DNA from: Chryseobacterium sp. Leaf394
GTDB lineage: Bacteria; Bacteroidota; Bacteroidia; Flavobacteriales; Weeksellaceae
Length of the DNA stretch: 53,126 nt
Reading direction: 5' to 3'
Assembly: GCF_001424105.1 (NCBI RefSeq)
Contig: NZ_LMQH01000014.1
Location: 53,021 to 106,146, forward strand
The notes under the pieces are model-generated. The model made no database searches, had not been told where the DNA came from, and saw nothing but the letters and a program-made list of their open reading frames with translations. Positions within the stretch are counted from its first letter, which is position 1, and each line of letters starts with the position of its first letter. Of this stretch, positions 8,672 to 16,620 are shown piece after piece. Made by a program: the position numbers and the translations under genes.

Positions 8672-9187
8672 ATGAAGCAGTTACTGTCTTTTATAATGTT
8701 GAGTATTTTCACTTTGGGATGTTCTCAGAAAGCGCCGGACACTTTTAAAACGAAATTTTCTAAAGAGGCTTTAAATCAGAAACTGGAAGATGAAGATGGT
8801 AGAAGCATCACAATTCAGGAAATTTTAAATCAGCATAAAGGGAAGGTTTTGGTGATAGATTTTTGGGCAGGATGGTGCAGAGACTGTCTGAAAGCAATGC
8901 CAAAAGCAAAGGAACTTGAAGAAAGCAATCCCAATATTGATTTTGTATTTTTCTCACTCGAGAGATCAAAAGAAGGATTTGATAAGAGTCTCGAAAAACA
9001 TGCAATGAAAGACAAAGAAAACTACTGGTTTTCCACAGGCTGGAAAAATAATTTCAACAATTACATCGAGCTGAACTGGATTCCGAGATACATGGTCATT
9101 GATCAGAAATCTGCAATTGCAAAATACTATTCTATTTCTCCTGAAGATCCGGAAATTCAGAAAACAATTGATATGCTTTCAAAATAA
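8672..9187 (+). CDS. Thioredoxin-like (TlpA family) lipoprotein with WCRDC site
   Basis: A 171-residue protein with a lipoprotein signal peptide: the lipobox FTLGC puts the acylated cysteine at residue 17. A thioredoxin-fold domain follows. DFWAGWCRDCLKAMP contains the redox pair C69/C72 and WIPRYMVID holds the expected cis-proline loop. The active site is WCRDC, not the common WCGPC or WCxPC, which should change its redox potential. Likely a membrane-anchored periplasmic thiol-disulfide oxidoreductase. It is a stand-alone unit with its own -7 box and terminator; no cytochrome or Dsb partner is adjacent. Confidence 0.88.
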   Translation: MKQLLSFIMLSIFTLGCSQKAPDTFKTKFSKEALNQKLEDEDGRSITIQEILNQHKGKVLVIDFWAGWCRDCLKAMPKAKELEESNPNIDFVFFSLERSKEGFDKSLEKHAMKDKENYWFSTGWKNNFNNYIELNWIPRYMVIDQKSAIAKYYSISPEDPEIQKTIDMLSK

Positions 9188-9224
9188 AGTTGAGGCTGAG
9201 GCAAAGGTTATTAGTGATATTTAG

Positions 9225-9251
9225 TCATCTCTGTTAGAGATGATTTTTTTT
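9225..9251 (+). terminator. Terminator of the thioredoxin-like gene
   Basis: Perfect 8-bp stem TCATCTCT (9225-9232) with AGAGATGA (9236-9243), 3-nt loop, followed by eight or more T residues. Confidence 0.85.
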
Positions 9252-9288
9252 GTAGAATTATTTAAAGTATTCGGTATGATATATCTTT

Positions 9289-9400
9289 GGGCGCCTTTTT
9301 CCGCACGTAATTTATCCTGAGCCTGCCGAAGGGTTCCCGCTTTTTTGTGCCTCTGCTTTCCCCTCGCTTACAAAAAGAGCTCCACTCAGATCGGGGCGCG
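9289..9400. repeat. Structured intergenic repeat (GGGCG...GGGGCGCG type) upstream of dinB
   Basis: This stretch is markedly more GC-rich than its surroundings. It opens with GGGCGCC (9289-9295) and closes with GGGGCGCG (9393-9400). Inside are ATCCTGAGCCTGCCGAAGG (9314-9332), a form of a short repeat seen again at 29439, and an inverted pair CTTTTTTGT / ACAAAAAGAG (9340-9379) that can fold into a hairpin. Similar non-coding elements recur in Bacteroidetes genomes; I recall the pattern but cannot search for copies. An open frame crosses it but is not coding. Confidence 0.5.
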
Positions 9401-9448
9401 TGCAATTCGCCGTTATAAAAATGAAATCAGAATTCAAATAATTGTCAG

Positions 9449-9456
9449 TAATTTTG
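9449..9456 (+). promoter_or_regulatory. -7 box TAATTTTG immediately before dinB
   Basis: Exact TAnnTTTG match ending 5 nt before the ATG at 9462. Transcription would start at or within a few bases of the start codon, so the dinB mRNA is probably leaderless. This argues against any start upstream of 9462. Confidence 0.6.
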
Positions 9457-9461
9457 CAGTG

Positions 9462-10559
9462 ATGAGCTTTCCCAACCGCAAAATTATTCATGTCGATATG
9501 GATGCATTTTATGCTTCCGTGGAGCAGCATGACAATCCTGCACTGAGAGGTCAGCCGGTTGCTGTGGGTGGCGGTCATCGCGGTGTCGTTTCAGCGGCGA
9601 GTTATGAAGCCAGAAAATATGGCGTTCGTTCTGCAATGCCCAGTAAAACTGCGAAAGAAAAATGTCCGCATTTAATCTTTGTTCCGCCACGATTTGCACG
9701 CTACAAAGAAATTTCGAAAAAAATCCGTGAGATCTTTTATGAGTACACCGATTTGGTTGAACCGCTTTCTCTGGATGAAGCCTATCTCGATGTCACAGAA
9801 AACAAAAAAGAAATAGAATCTGCCAATCAGATTGCAAAAGAGATTCGTCAGAAAATATTTGAACAGACAGGTTTAACTGCTTCCGCAGGAATTTCTATCA
9901 ATAAATTTTTAGCCAAAGTCGCTTCAGATATCAATAAACCCAACGGACAAAAAACCATTCATCCCGATAAAGTTGAAAAATTTCTCGAAGAATTGCCTGT
10001 AGAAAAATTTTATGGTGTAGGAAAAGTTACTGCCAATAAAATGTACAGTCTGGCGATTTATAAAGGGAAAGATTTGAAGAAAAGATCGCTTGAAGACTTA
10101 ACGAGACTTTTCGGTAAATCCGGTAAGTACTACTACGACGTCGTTCGGGGAATTCATCATTCCGAAGTGAAGCCGCACAGAATTCAGAAGAGTGTTGCAG
10201 TGGAGCGCACATTCCTTGAAGACCTTTTTGATCAGCAGCAGATTGACGAAAAACTGCAGAATCTGAGCGAAGAACTGCACAGCAGACTGCAGAAAAACAA
10301 TATTATGGGAAGATCTCTGACTTTAAAAATCAAGTACAAAGATTTCTCATTATTTACAAGAAGTTTTACGAAGGAAGAATATTATTCATCTCCTGAAGAA
10401 TATTTTACCACCGGAAAAAAGCTTTGGGAACTGCGTCCGTACGATAAAGCGGTACGATTATTGGGTTTGTCTGTGTCACAACTTAACACCGAAGAAAAAA
10501 AGCAGATTTCTGTTCAGCTTAAAATCCCGTTTGAGGAATTTCAAGATGGAATAAACTAG
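9462..10559 (+). CDS. dinB: DNA polymerase IV (Y-family translesion polymerase)
   Basis: A 365-residue Y-family polymerase that copies past damaged bases. Catalytic acidic residues are in HVDMDAFYASVEQ (D12, D14) and PLSLDEAYLDVT (D105, E106). GISINKFLAKVASD and the thumb helix-hairpin-helix FYGVGKVTANKM follow, then the little-finger domain. The C-terminal QLKIPF may be a weak beta-clamp binding motif. I chose ATG 9462, which gives the conserved MSFPNRKIIHVDMDAF start. The frame stays open upstream to 9345, but that extension lies in a repeat and in the promoter. No LexA-type operator is obvious. Confidence 0.96.
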   Translation: MSFPNRKIIHVDMDAFYASVEQHDNPALRGQPVAVGGGHRGVVSAASYEARKYGVRSAMPSKTAKEKCPHLIFVPPRFARYKEISKKIREIFYEYTDLVEPLSLDEAYLDVTENKKEIESANQIAKEIRQKIFEQTGLTASAGISINKFLAKVASDINKPNGQKTIHPDKVEKFLEELPVEKFYGVGKVTANKMYSLAIYKGKDLKKRSLEDLTRLFGKSGKYYYDVVRGIHHSEVKPHRIQKSVAVERTFLEDLFDQQQIDEKLQNLSEELHSRLQKNNIMGRSLTLKIKYKDFSLFTRSFTKEEYYSSPEEYFTTGKKLWELRPYDKAVRLLGLSVSQLNTEEKKQISVQLKIPFEEFQDGIN

Positions 10560-10640
10560 TTCTTTTTCGAAGTGTTGGAAAATCTTATTGACTCAGGAGA
10601 TCGAAGCGTTAAGAAATCAATAAAAAATTCCGTTAAAAAA

Positions 10641-10791
10641 TTTCCACTGTCTGAGTGGCGGCAAATATTTTCTTTAAAAGAGATAACTTGTCTTTCCGCC
10701 CGAGTTTTGGAAATTTTAGGAAGTTTTTAATGATTTTAGCTGAGAGATCCAGTCTTGAATTTTTGGTTCTTTTGCTTCAAGGCAAAAGAAC
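10641..10791. repeat. Structured non-coding element between dinB and the amylase
   Basis: Two foldable parts. First, TTTCCACTGTCTGAGTGGCGG (10641-10661) is an imperfect inverted match to CCGCCCGAGTTTTGGAAA (10696-10713). Second, a perfect 10-bp hairpin GTTCTTTTGC/GCAAAAGAAC at 10766-10791 with loop TTCAAG. Together they fill most of the 284-nt gap. Open frames here do not look coding. This may be a dispersed Chryseobacterium-type intergenic repeat; that is inference. Confidence 0.4.
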
Positions 10792-10843
10792 AATTTTTAA
10801 AACCATAATTAACAAACTATTTATTGATCAAAATCAACTTCAG

Positions 10844-12328
10844 ATGACAAACCCTACAATGATTCAATACTTCCATTGGTATTCCGAAGGTAACGGAAAG
10901 CTGTGGAATGAAGCCCATAAAAACGCAGAATATCTTTCAGAATTAGGAATTACTTCAGTCTGGTTTCCTCCGGCATACAAAAGTACCAACGGTGGAAATT
11001 CCGTTGGCTACGATGCTTACGACCTTTTCGATTTAGGAGAATTTGACCAGAAAAATTCCATTCCCACAAAATACGGAACCAAAGATGAATATATTAAAGC
11101 CATTAAAGCTTTAAAAGAAAAAAATATTCAGGTGATTGTCGATATTGTTTTAGGACACAAAGCCGGTGGTGATGAGCTGGAAAAATTCAAAGTGGTAAAA
11201 GTGGATGAAAATAACCGTGAAAAGGTAATTTCGTCTGAAATCGATATTGAATCCTACACCAAATTTACCTTTCCCGGACGCGGAAAAAAATACTCAGATT
11301 TTGAGTGGAACTTCACCTGTTTCAGTGGTGTGGATTATGCAGAAGGTAAGGATTCCCACATCTACAAAATAAAATCAGAATACGGCGACGACTGGGAAGA
11401 GATGATCGACGATGAGAAAGGCAATTACGATTACCTGATGTACAACGATGTAGAACACCGAAATCCTCACGTACGTGAAGAACTCAACAAATGGGCAAAT
11501 TGGTATTTTGAGCAGACCGATTTTGACGGCGTAAGACTGGATGCCTTAAAGCATATTTCTTTTGACTTTTATAAAGAATGGCTGACGATGCTCCGCTCCA
11601 ATTCCGGAAAAAATATCTTCGCTGTCGGTGAATATTGGGCGCCGGGACAACTCAATTTGTTACAGCGATATATTGAAGCAACTGAAGGCTGCATGAGTCT
11701 TTTCGACAGTTCGCTTCACAACAATTTTCATACAGCTTCTCAGGAAGGTGATTCCTATGACTTAAGACAGATTTTTGAGCATACACTTACGCAGGCTGAT
11801 CCTTTACACTCAGTGAGTTTAGTTGATAATCACGATACTCAGCCGCTTCAGGATCTGGAAGCACCGGTCGAAGAGTGGTTCAAACCTTTGGCTTATGCAT
11901 TGATTCTGCTTCGTGTTGATGGTTATCCGTGTATTTTTTATCCGGATCTGTTTGGAGCAAGCTATAAGGACATGGGTAATGACGGAAATGAATATGAAAT
12001 TTTCCTGAATAAAGTAGATGGAATTGAAGAACTTTTAAAGGCCAGAAAAAATCATGCGTTCGGTGAGCAGAGAGATTATTTTGAAGATGCAAACTGTGTC
12101 GGCTGGGTGCGTGCTGGTGACGATGATCACGATGGCTGCGCTGTAGTTTTAAGCAACAAAGATCAGTATGAAAAACCTATGGAAATGGGCGAAAAATACA
12201 TTGGCAAAACATTCTGTGATGTTTTGGGAAGATTTGAAGATAAAGTGACCATCGATGAAAACGGATGGGGGAATTTTCCTGCACCGGCCGGCAACGTCAG
12301 CGTCTGGCTCGTGGAGAATGGCCAGTAA
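10844..12328 (+). CDS. Cytoplasmic alpha-amylase, GH13 family
   Basis: A 494-residue glycoside hydrolase family 13 enzyme that cleaves alpha-1,4 bonds in starch- or glycogen-type glucans. The TIM-barrel catalytic triad is visible: D233 in GVRLDALKH, E263 in AVGEYW and D331 in LVDNHD. MIQYFHWYSEGNGKLWNEA and SVWFPPAYKSTNGGNSVGYD are typical of the cytoplasmic bacterial type (GH13_5-like). There is no signal peptide, so it probably acts on internal glycogen or imported oligosaccharides. I start at ATG 10844; the frame is open upstream to 10655 through the structured element, which is not protein-like. No SusCD or other glycan gene is adjacent. Confidence 0.93.
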   Translation: MTNPTMIQYFHWYSEGNGKLWNEAHKNAEYLSELGITSVWFPPAYKSTNGGNSVGYDAYDLFDLGEFDQKNSIPTKYGTKDEYIKAIKALKEKNIQVIVDIVLGHKAGGDELEKFKVVKVDENNREKVISSEIDIESYTKFTFPGRGKKYSDFEWNFTCFSGVDYAEGKDSHIYKIKSEYGDDWEEMIDDEKGNYDYLMYNDVEHRNPHVREELNKWANWYFEQTDFDGVRLDALKHISFDFYKEWLTMLRSNSGKNIFAVGEYWAPGQLNLLQRYIEATEGCMSLFDSSLHNNFHTASQEGDSYDLRQIFEHTLTQADPLHSVSLVDNHDTQPLQDLEAPVEEWFKPLAYALILLRVDGYPCIFYPDLFGASYKDMGNDGNEYEIFLNKVDGIEELLKARKNHAFGEQRDYFEDANCVGWVRAGDDDHDGCAVVLSNKDQYEKPMEMGEKYIGKTFCDVLGRFEDKVTIDENGWGNFPAPAGNVSVWLVENGQ

Positions 12329-12366
12329 GGTTATCAGAAAAAATTTATTACAGAAATATTATACTC

Positions 12367-12402
12367 ATCCCTGTCTCAACCGAGACGGGGATTGGTTTTT
12401 TT
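12367..12402 (+). terminator. Amylase terminator
   Basis: Stem of 11 bp (ATCCCTGTCTC 12367-12377 with GAGACGGGGAT 12382-12392, one G-T pair), 4-nt loop, then a T-rich tail. Confidence 0.88.
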
Positions 12403-12472
12403 ACACTTTAACAAAAAAATATTTACAATTCATTTAAATAATTATCTTTACGGCCTATAATTTATCAATTTT

Positions 12473-13657
12473 ATGAGAAAAATTTTACTGTCTATAGCAA
12501 TTGTTTCAGCAATTGGTATGCAGGCGCAGAGCATCAATTCAGAAAATGTTGATTTCCGTGTATTAAAAGCGCCACAGACTTCCATTAAGGAAACTGAAAG
12601 AACCTACAATATAAAGGTGAATTCGCCTTACAATCTGAGCAAAGAAGATGTTTTGAAACAGGCAAAAAAAGATCACCAGGACGCTGTTGCCAATTTCAGC
12701 AACACAATTAAGGAAAGTCAGGATGCTTATCAGCAGTCATTAAGAGATTATAATGATGAGGTGATCAATGCCAAGGAAACTTTTGCACTGGAATCTGCAG
12801 AATTTAAAAAAATGAGTCTTCTGGAACGTCTGAATATGCAGGAAAAAGGAATGAAACCTACACTCAGACTTCCTTCAAAACCTGTTTATGTAAAACCTTC
12901 GCCGCCAGTTTACAGAGATCCGGATCTTAACGATTATTTTATTGTAGATAACAATGTTCTGGCATCCCAGATTTCTATCGACGGATACAAAAAAGGCAAT
13001 CCGAATGTTGATGTTTATATAGATATGTCAACCGTCAATTTTCAGGATAACGCCGGGCAGACATTTGCAAATCAGCCGACAAAAATCACGGTAAAAGAAA
13101 ACGGAACCGAGAAAATCAATACAAGTATCGGACAGGATTTTGTTTTTGTTTCTTCACAGCCTTCCAACAATATCAATAAGCCGGCTGAAGAGAAGAAGTA
13201 TCTGGGAAATACCATCAAATCGATCAACACTTTCCTGAATGAAACTTACGGTTACAAAACCTTAAACAAACAGGTAAAACTGGAATTTGTGAAAAATAAA
13301 GGTGAATACAACGATCTTGAAAAAGCGCAGATTTATGTGATTACAAACCTCAGAAAACTTCAGGCAAACTCAGATCCTACCTCAAATAATGTGGCTTTTG
13401 AAAATATGAAGAAAGGAACTGACATTTGGGAGCAGGTTTTAGCTAAAGTAAATTATACCGATAAAAAAGCAGTGTACAATGCTAAAATCGGGAAATATTT
13501 ATTTTTAAATTTAATCAGACTGAATGTTGCTTTGGAAAACAAGAAAGTTGCTGAAAAATATCTGAACCAAATGCAGGAAAAAATGGTAGAATTAGATTTG
13601 TCATACAACGAAAAAGCAGAGTTGAAAACTTTGGAAAATCAAATCTACAAATCTTAA
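12473..13657 (+). CDS. Secreted protein of unknown function, 394 aa
   Basis: A 394-residue protein with a signal peptide (residues 1-19, cleavage after IGMQAQ). Residues about 55-125 are highly charged and helical (KKDHQDAVANFSNTIKESQD onward), a probable coiled coil. A proline-rich linker follows (LRLPSKPVYVKPSPPVYRDP), then a mixed region, and a helical C-terminal third that resembles a helical-repeat array. I do not recognise a family. There is no lipobox and no T9SS tail. It is followed 4 nt later by another secreted unknown, so the two are surely translated from one mRNA and probably act together. Confidence 0.8.
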   Translation: MRKILLSIAIVSAIGMQAQSINSENVDFRVLKAPQTSIKETERTYNIKVNSPYNLSKEDVLKQAKKDHQDAVANFSNTIKESQDAYQQSLRDYNDEVINAKETFALESAEFKKMSLLERLNMQEKGMKPTLRLPSKPVYVKPSPPVYRDPDLNDYFIVDNNVLASQISIDGYKKGNPNVDVYIDMSTVNFQDNAGQTFANQPTKITVKENGTEKINTSIGQDFVFVSSQPSNNINKPAEEKKYLGNTIKSINTFLNETYGYKTLNKQVKLEFVKNKGEYNDLEKAQIYVITNLRKLQANSDPTSNNVAFENMKKGTDIWEQVLAKVNYTDKKAVYNAKIGKYLFLNLIRLNVALENKKVAEKYLNQMQEKMVELDLSYNEKAELKTLENQIYKS

Positions 13658-13661
13658 AAGC

Positions 13662-15098
13662 ATGAAATTCAAAATATTTACAGCACTTACGCTGTGCTTT
13701 GCCATCAACGCTTTTTCGCAGTCAAAATACAACCACGGAAACAAATTTGATTTTGATAAAACCATCGAAAAGGATGTGGAAATGGTTGCCGGAGATGCCA
13801 ACAGTTTCTACATGAGCAGCATCACCAACGAAAATACATTTGAAAGCAAGAGTCAGATTTTCGTAAGGAAGTTTGACAATACCAATAATCTGAAGCAGAC
13901 TTTTACATACAACATTCCGCAGATGGAAAAGTTCGCCTACATTAATTATCTTGGAAGCTTTGATGCCGGAAACAATATTGTTTTTATTACAGAAACCTAC
14001 GCCGGGAAACTGAAGAAAAAAAATATTTACAAAATTATTTTTGATAAAACTGCAGGAACTTTCAGAGAAGATCTGATGGCGACTTTTCCTATCGAATCTG
14101 TCATGAAATCCGGAACTTCCTATTTTGAGAAATCTGAAAACGGAAGATATGGCGCTGTGGTTTTTTATGAGCACTCTCCAAGAAAAGAACCTGTAAAAAT
14201 CAACATTAATGTCTTTGAAACTTCTAACCTTAAGACAGTTTGGGAAAAACAGATTACAGGTGAAGCAGGAAGTTCAGATTCCGATTTCTTCGTTTCCAAT
14301 TCGGGAAATGTGGGTCTTATCAGAAATGCAAAGCAAAATGCTTCTTTACTGTATGTGACGGCTCAGGGTCAGGAAGAGAAATTCTTCACAGAAAAAATGA
14401 AAATTGTAAGTGAAACAGCTGTTTCTATAGGCTCAAAAGATTATCTTATCGCTTTTAACAACACTCCGAAATCGTTCAAGGTAAATGCTTCAGATTTTGA
14501 AAATTTAATGCTTTACGATATTGCGGAAGGCAAAATTATTTCAAATGAAGTCGCTTCCCAGTACAATGACGGAAGTAAGATTGTTGATATTAACATACCT
14601 TATTCTACAGTGAGCGGAGATAATATTTACCTTTTTACGGAAAGCCGGCTTAATGCAGGAACCAAAAAAGTGAAATCACCTATGGGTACCATGATGATCG
14701 ATGAAACGTATTACCTTGCAGGAGATCCGAGAATGGTAATCATCAATTCAACAACAGGGAAAATAGACAATGTGGTTGCCCTGAATGGAAAAGGACGCAA
14801 AAATGCAGAACTTGATTTGCACGCTTTGGGAATTGTCAATGTAAAAGGAAATTACTTCATGAAGAAAGGTGAAAACTATGATTTATCGGCAGTTAATCTG
14901 GACAGTAAGTCGGTGGTCGAACTTAAAAACATGCCTCCTTACAAAGAAACTCAGGCAGCTCAGTTTCAGGGATCAGGCGATGCTTACAGTCAGGCATTGC
15001 TGTACAGACCCGATGTGAAAGGAATTTATTATCCAAGAACTTATGACGGAAGCAAAAGTGCGGCAATTGTTGCGATAGAAAATTTCGACGGTAAGTAG
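13662..15098 (+). CDS. Secreted protein of unknown function, 478 aa, second gene of the pair
   Basis: A 478-residue protein with a signal peptide (MKFKIFTALTLCFAINAFSQ). The rest is rich in predicted beta strands, with repeated blocks about 50-60 residues apart such as NNIVFITETYAGKLKKKNIY and DNIYLFTESRLNAGTKKVK, so a beta-propeller-like fold is possible. No known motif, lipobox, membrane segment or T9SS tail was found. Its ATG is 4 nt after the stop of the 394-aa gene. A bidirectional terminator follows. Function unknown. Confidence 0.8.
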   Translation: MKFKIFTALTLCFAINAFSQSKYNHGNKFDFDKTIEKDVEMVAGDANSFYMSSITNENTFESKSQIFVRKFDNTNNLKQTFTYNIPQMEKFAYINYLGSFDAGNNIVFITETYAGKLKKKNIYKIIFDKTAGTFREDLMATFPIESVMKSGTSYFEKSENGRYGAVVFYEHSPRKEPVKININVFETSNLKTVWEKQITGEAGSSDSDFFVSNSGNVGLIRNAKQNASLLYVTAQGQEEKFFTEKMKIVSETAVSIGSKDYLIAFNNTPKSFKVNASDFENLMLYDIAEGKIISNEVASQYNDGSKIVDINIPYSTVSGDNIYLFTESRLNAGTKKVKSPMGTMMIDETYYLAGDPRMVIINSTTGKIDNVVALNGKGRKNAELDLHALGIVNVKGNYFMKKGENYDLSAVNLDSKSVVELKNMPPYKETQAAQFQGSGDAYSQALLYRPDVKGIYYPRTYDGSKSAAIVAIENFDGK

Positions 15099-15127
15099 AT
15101 TTTTAAAATTTAAATAAATTAAAAAAC

Positions 15128-15155
15128 GGTTCTGTGAAAGCAGAGCCTTTTTTTT
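15128..15155. terminator. Bidirectional terminator between convergent genes
   Basis: Stem GGTTCTG (15128-15134) with CAGAGCC (15141-15147), one G-T pair, 6-nt loop, A-run before and eight Ts after. The T-run overlaps the stop codon of the minus-strand carboxylesterase gene. Confidence 0.8.
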
Positions 15156-16482
15156 AAACTAAAATTTTTCGTATTTCAAGAATATCAGGTCTATCCTCAA
15201 CCTGCAGAATTTTTCCGGTTCTGGCAAATGCTGCCCAGACAGCCCGAAGTTTTTTTCCGTTCTCAAAAATATAATCCCAGGGAACATCTTTCAGAAGTTC
15301 AGCATCTTTCCATGCATCTTTGTTGGCAAAAATTAAAGGAAGATCAAAACAGTGTGAAGCACCGATAAAGTGGCTTTTTAAAGTCGATTTGATTTTAAAC
15401 AAATGAATATTTCCACCACCGGAAGCGTAATTTCCGGCAAAAACTTCAGCCGGTTTTCCGTAGATTGATTTTGTGGTAATCTTTACAATCCGGTTTAAAA
15501 CAGAATTGTGAAGGTAAGTGTAGATGCCTTCCTGAGCGGTTTTTACATAAAAGGAAGTTTCATCTTCATTATAACCAATGAGAACGTCAATTTTTGAAGC
15601 GTTTTCTTTCCATTTTTTTAGAGTCTCATTTTCCTGTGGAAGTGGTTCGTGACCGTATTTTAGACAGAAAGGCATGGCCGCTTTTAAACCGTATTTAAAA
15701 CCTGAAGGAAGAAAGTTCTGATACGAGTCCACCATTTTCAAAACGTCGGTGTCATCTTTAAGAAAATCGGTCTGACTAAAAAGTTCGGTGTACATTTTCT
15801 CTCTTTTCAGTCTGAAACCTAGTGGTGCACTTTGAATAATTACTCTTTTAAATAAATCTTCCACATCTTCTAAAATCAAAAGATGTGCAATGGCATCGCC
15901 ACCCGAAGATTGCCCGAAAAGTGTGACGTTATCAGGATTGCCTCCAAAATCTTTAATGTATTTTTTAATCCATTTCAAAGCTTCGATAATATCAAACAGA
16001 CCAAGATTGGCAGGTCTTTCGTCATTGCCTCCCAAAAATCCAAACAGTCCTAAACGGTAAGAAACAGAAACAACAATAATATTCTGTTCCTTTACCCAAA
16101 CTGATGGATCGGAAGTAGGCAAATCTCCACAACCGATTTCATAAGAACCGCCATGAATCCAGACGATGACAGGCAGGTTTTCTTCAACTAAATTTTCAGG
16201 TCTTGTGATGGTTAAGAATTGAGTTGATTCTTCCGGCTGAAATTTTTCGAGGTCAGTTTTACCAATAAGTCTTTCCAAAAGCGGACTGATTTTCTGCGGA
16301 CAGACCGGCGTTTTATCTGAAATGAAATTTTCTGCAGATTTTAAGGGAATTGGTTTTTTGAATCTTTCAGATTGAGCATAGCGAATGCTTTTAGCCTTAA
16401 TGACTCCATTTTCTTTAAAAGCTAAAATTTTCCCGAACGAAGTTTCAAAAGTGTGGTTGTGCAATGGATGGTTTGTGCTCAT
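15154..16482 (-). CDS. Type-B carboxylesterase/lipase family alpha/beta hydrolase
   Basis: A 442-residue serine hydrolase. The oxyanion-hole HGG is at 110-112 in VIVWIHGGSYEIGCGD. The nucleophile elbow is GQSSGG, with S192; the family norm is GESAGG, so a Gln replaces the Glu. NLGLFDIIEALKWIKKYI and FGGNPDNVTLFGQ are the family's most conserved blocks. No signal peptide is visible, so it is probably cytoplasmic. Substrate unknown; it could cleave short-chain esters. It is a single gene, convergent with the secreted-protein operon. Confidence 0.9.
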   Translation of the reverse strand: MSTNHPLHNHTFETSFGKILAFKENGVIKAKSIRYAQSERFKKPIPLKSAENFISDKTPVCPQKISPLLERLIGKTDLEKFQPEESTQFLTITRPENLVEENLPVIVWIHGGSYEIGCGDLPTSDPSVWVKEQNIIVVSVSYRLGLFGFLGGNDERPANLGLFDIIEALKWIKKYIKDFGGNPDNVTLFGQSSGGDAIAHLLILEDVEDLFKRVIIQSAPLGFRLKREKMYTELFSQTDFLKDDTDVLKMVDSYQNFLPSGFKYGLKAAMPFCLKYGHEPLPQENETLKKWKENASKIDVLIGYNEDETSFYVKTAQEGIYTYLHNSVLNRIVKITTKSIYGKPAEVFAGNYASGGGNIHLFKIKSTLKSHFIGASHCFDLPLIFANKDAWKDAELLKDVPWDYIFENGKKLRAVWAAFARTGKILQVEDRPDILEIRKILV

Positions 16483-16620
16483 CTTCCTATTTCAAAACTG
16501 AAAATTAAGAAATAAAACAGTAATCAGGGTAAATAAATCTGTAAAAAAGGTAAGGGCTTTTCCGAAAAAAGGTCGGAAATTTGTAAGGTAAAAGATTACA
16601 TTTAAAATTATCAATACATT

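Noticed and set aside
9345..9461. N-terminal extension of dinB (39 extra codons)
   Set aside because: It lies in a GC-rich repeat and in the -7 promoter box, and the DinB family starts at the equivalent of ATG 9462.
10655..10843. N-terminal extension of the amylase (63 extra codons)
   Set aside because: The bases form hairpins and the translation is not protein-like. The GH13 domain begins just after ATG 10844.
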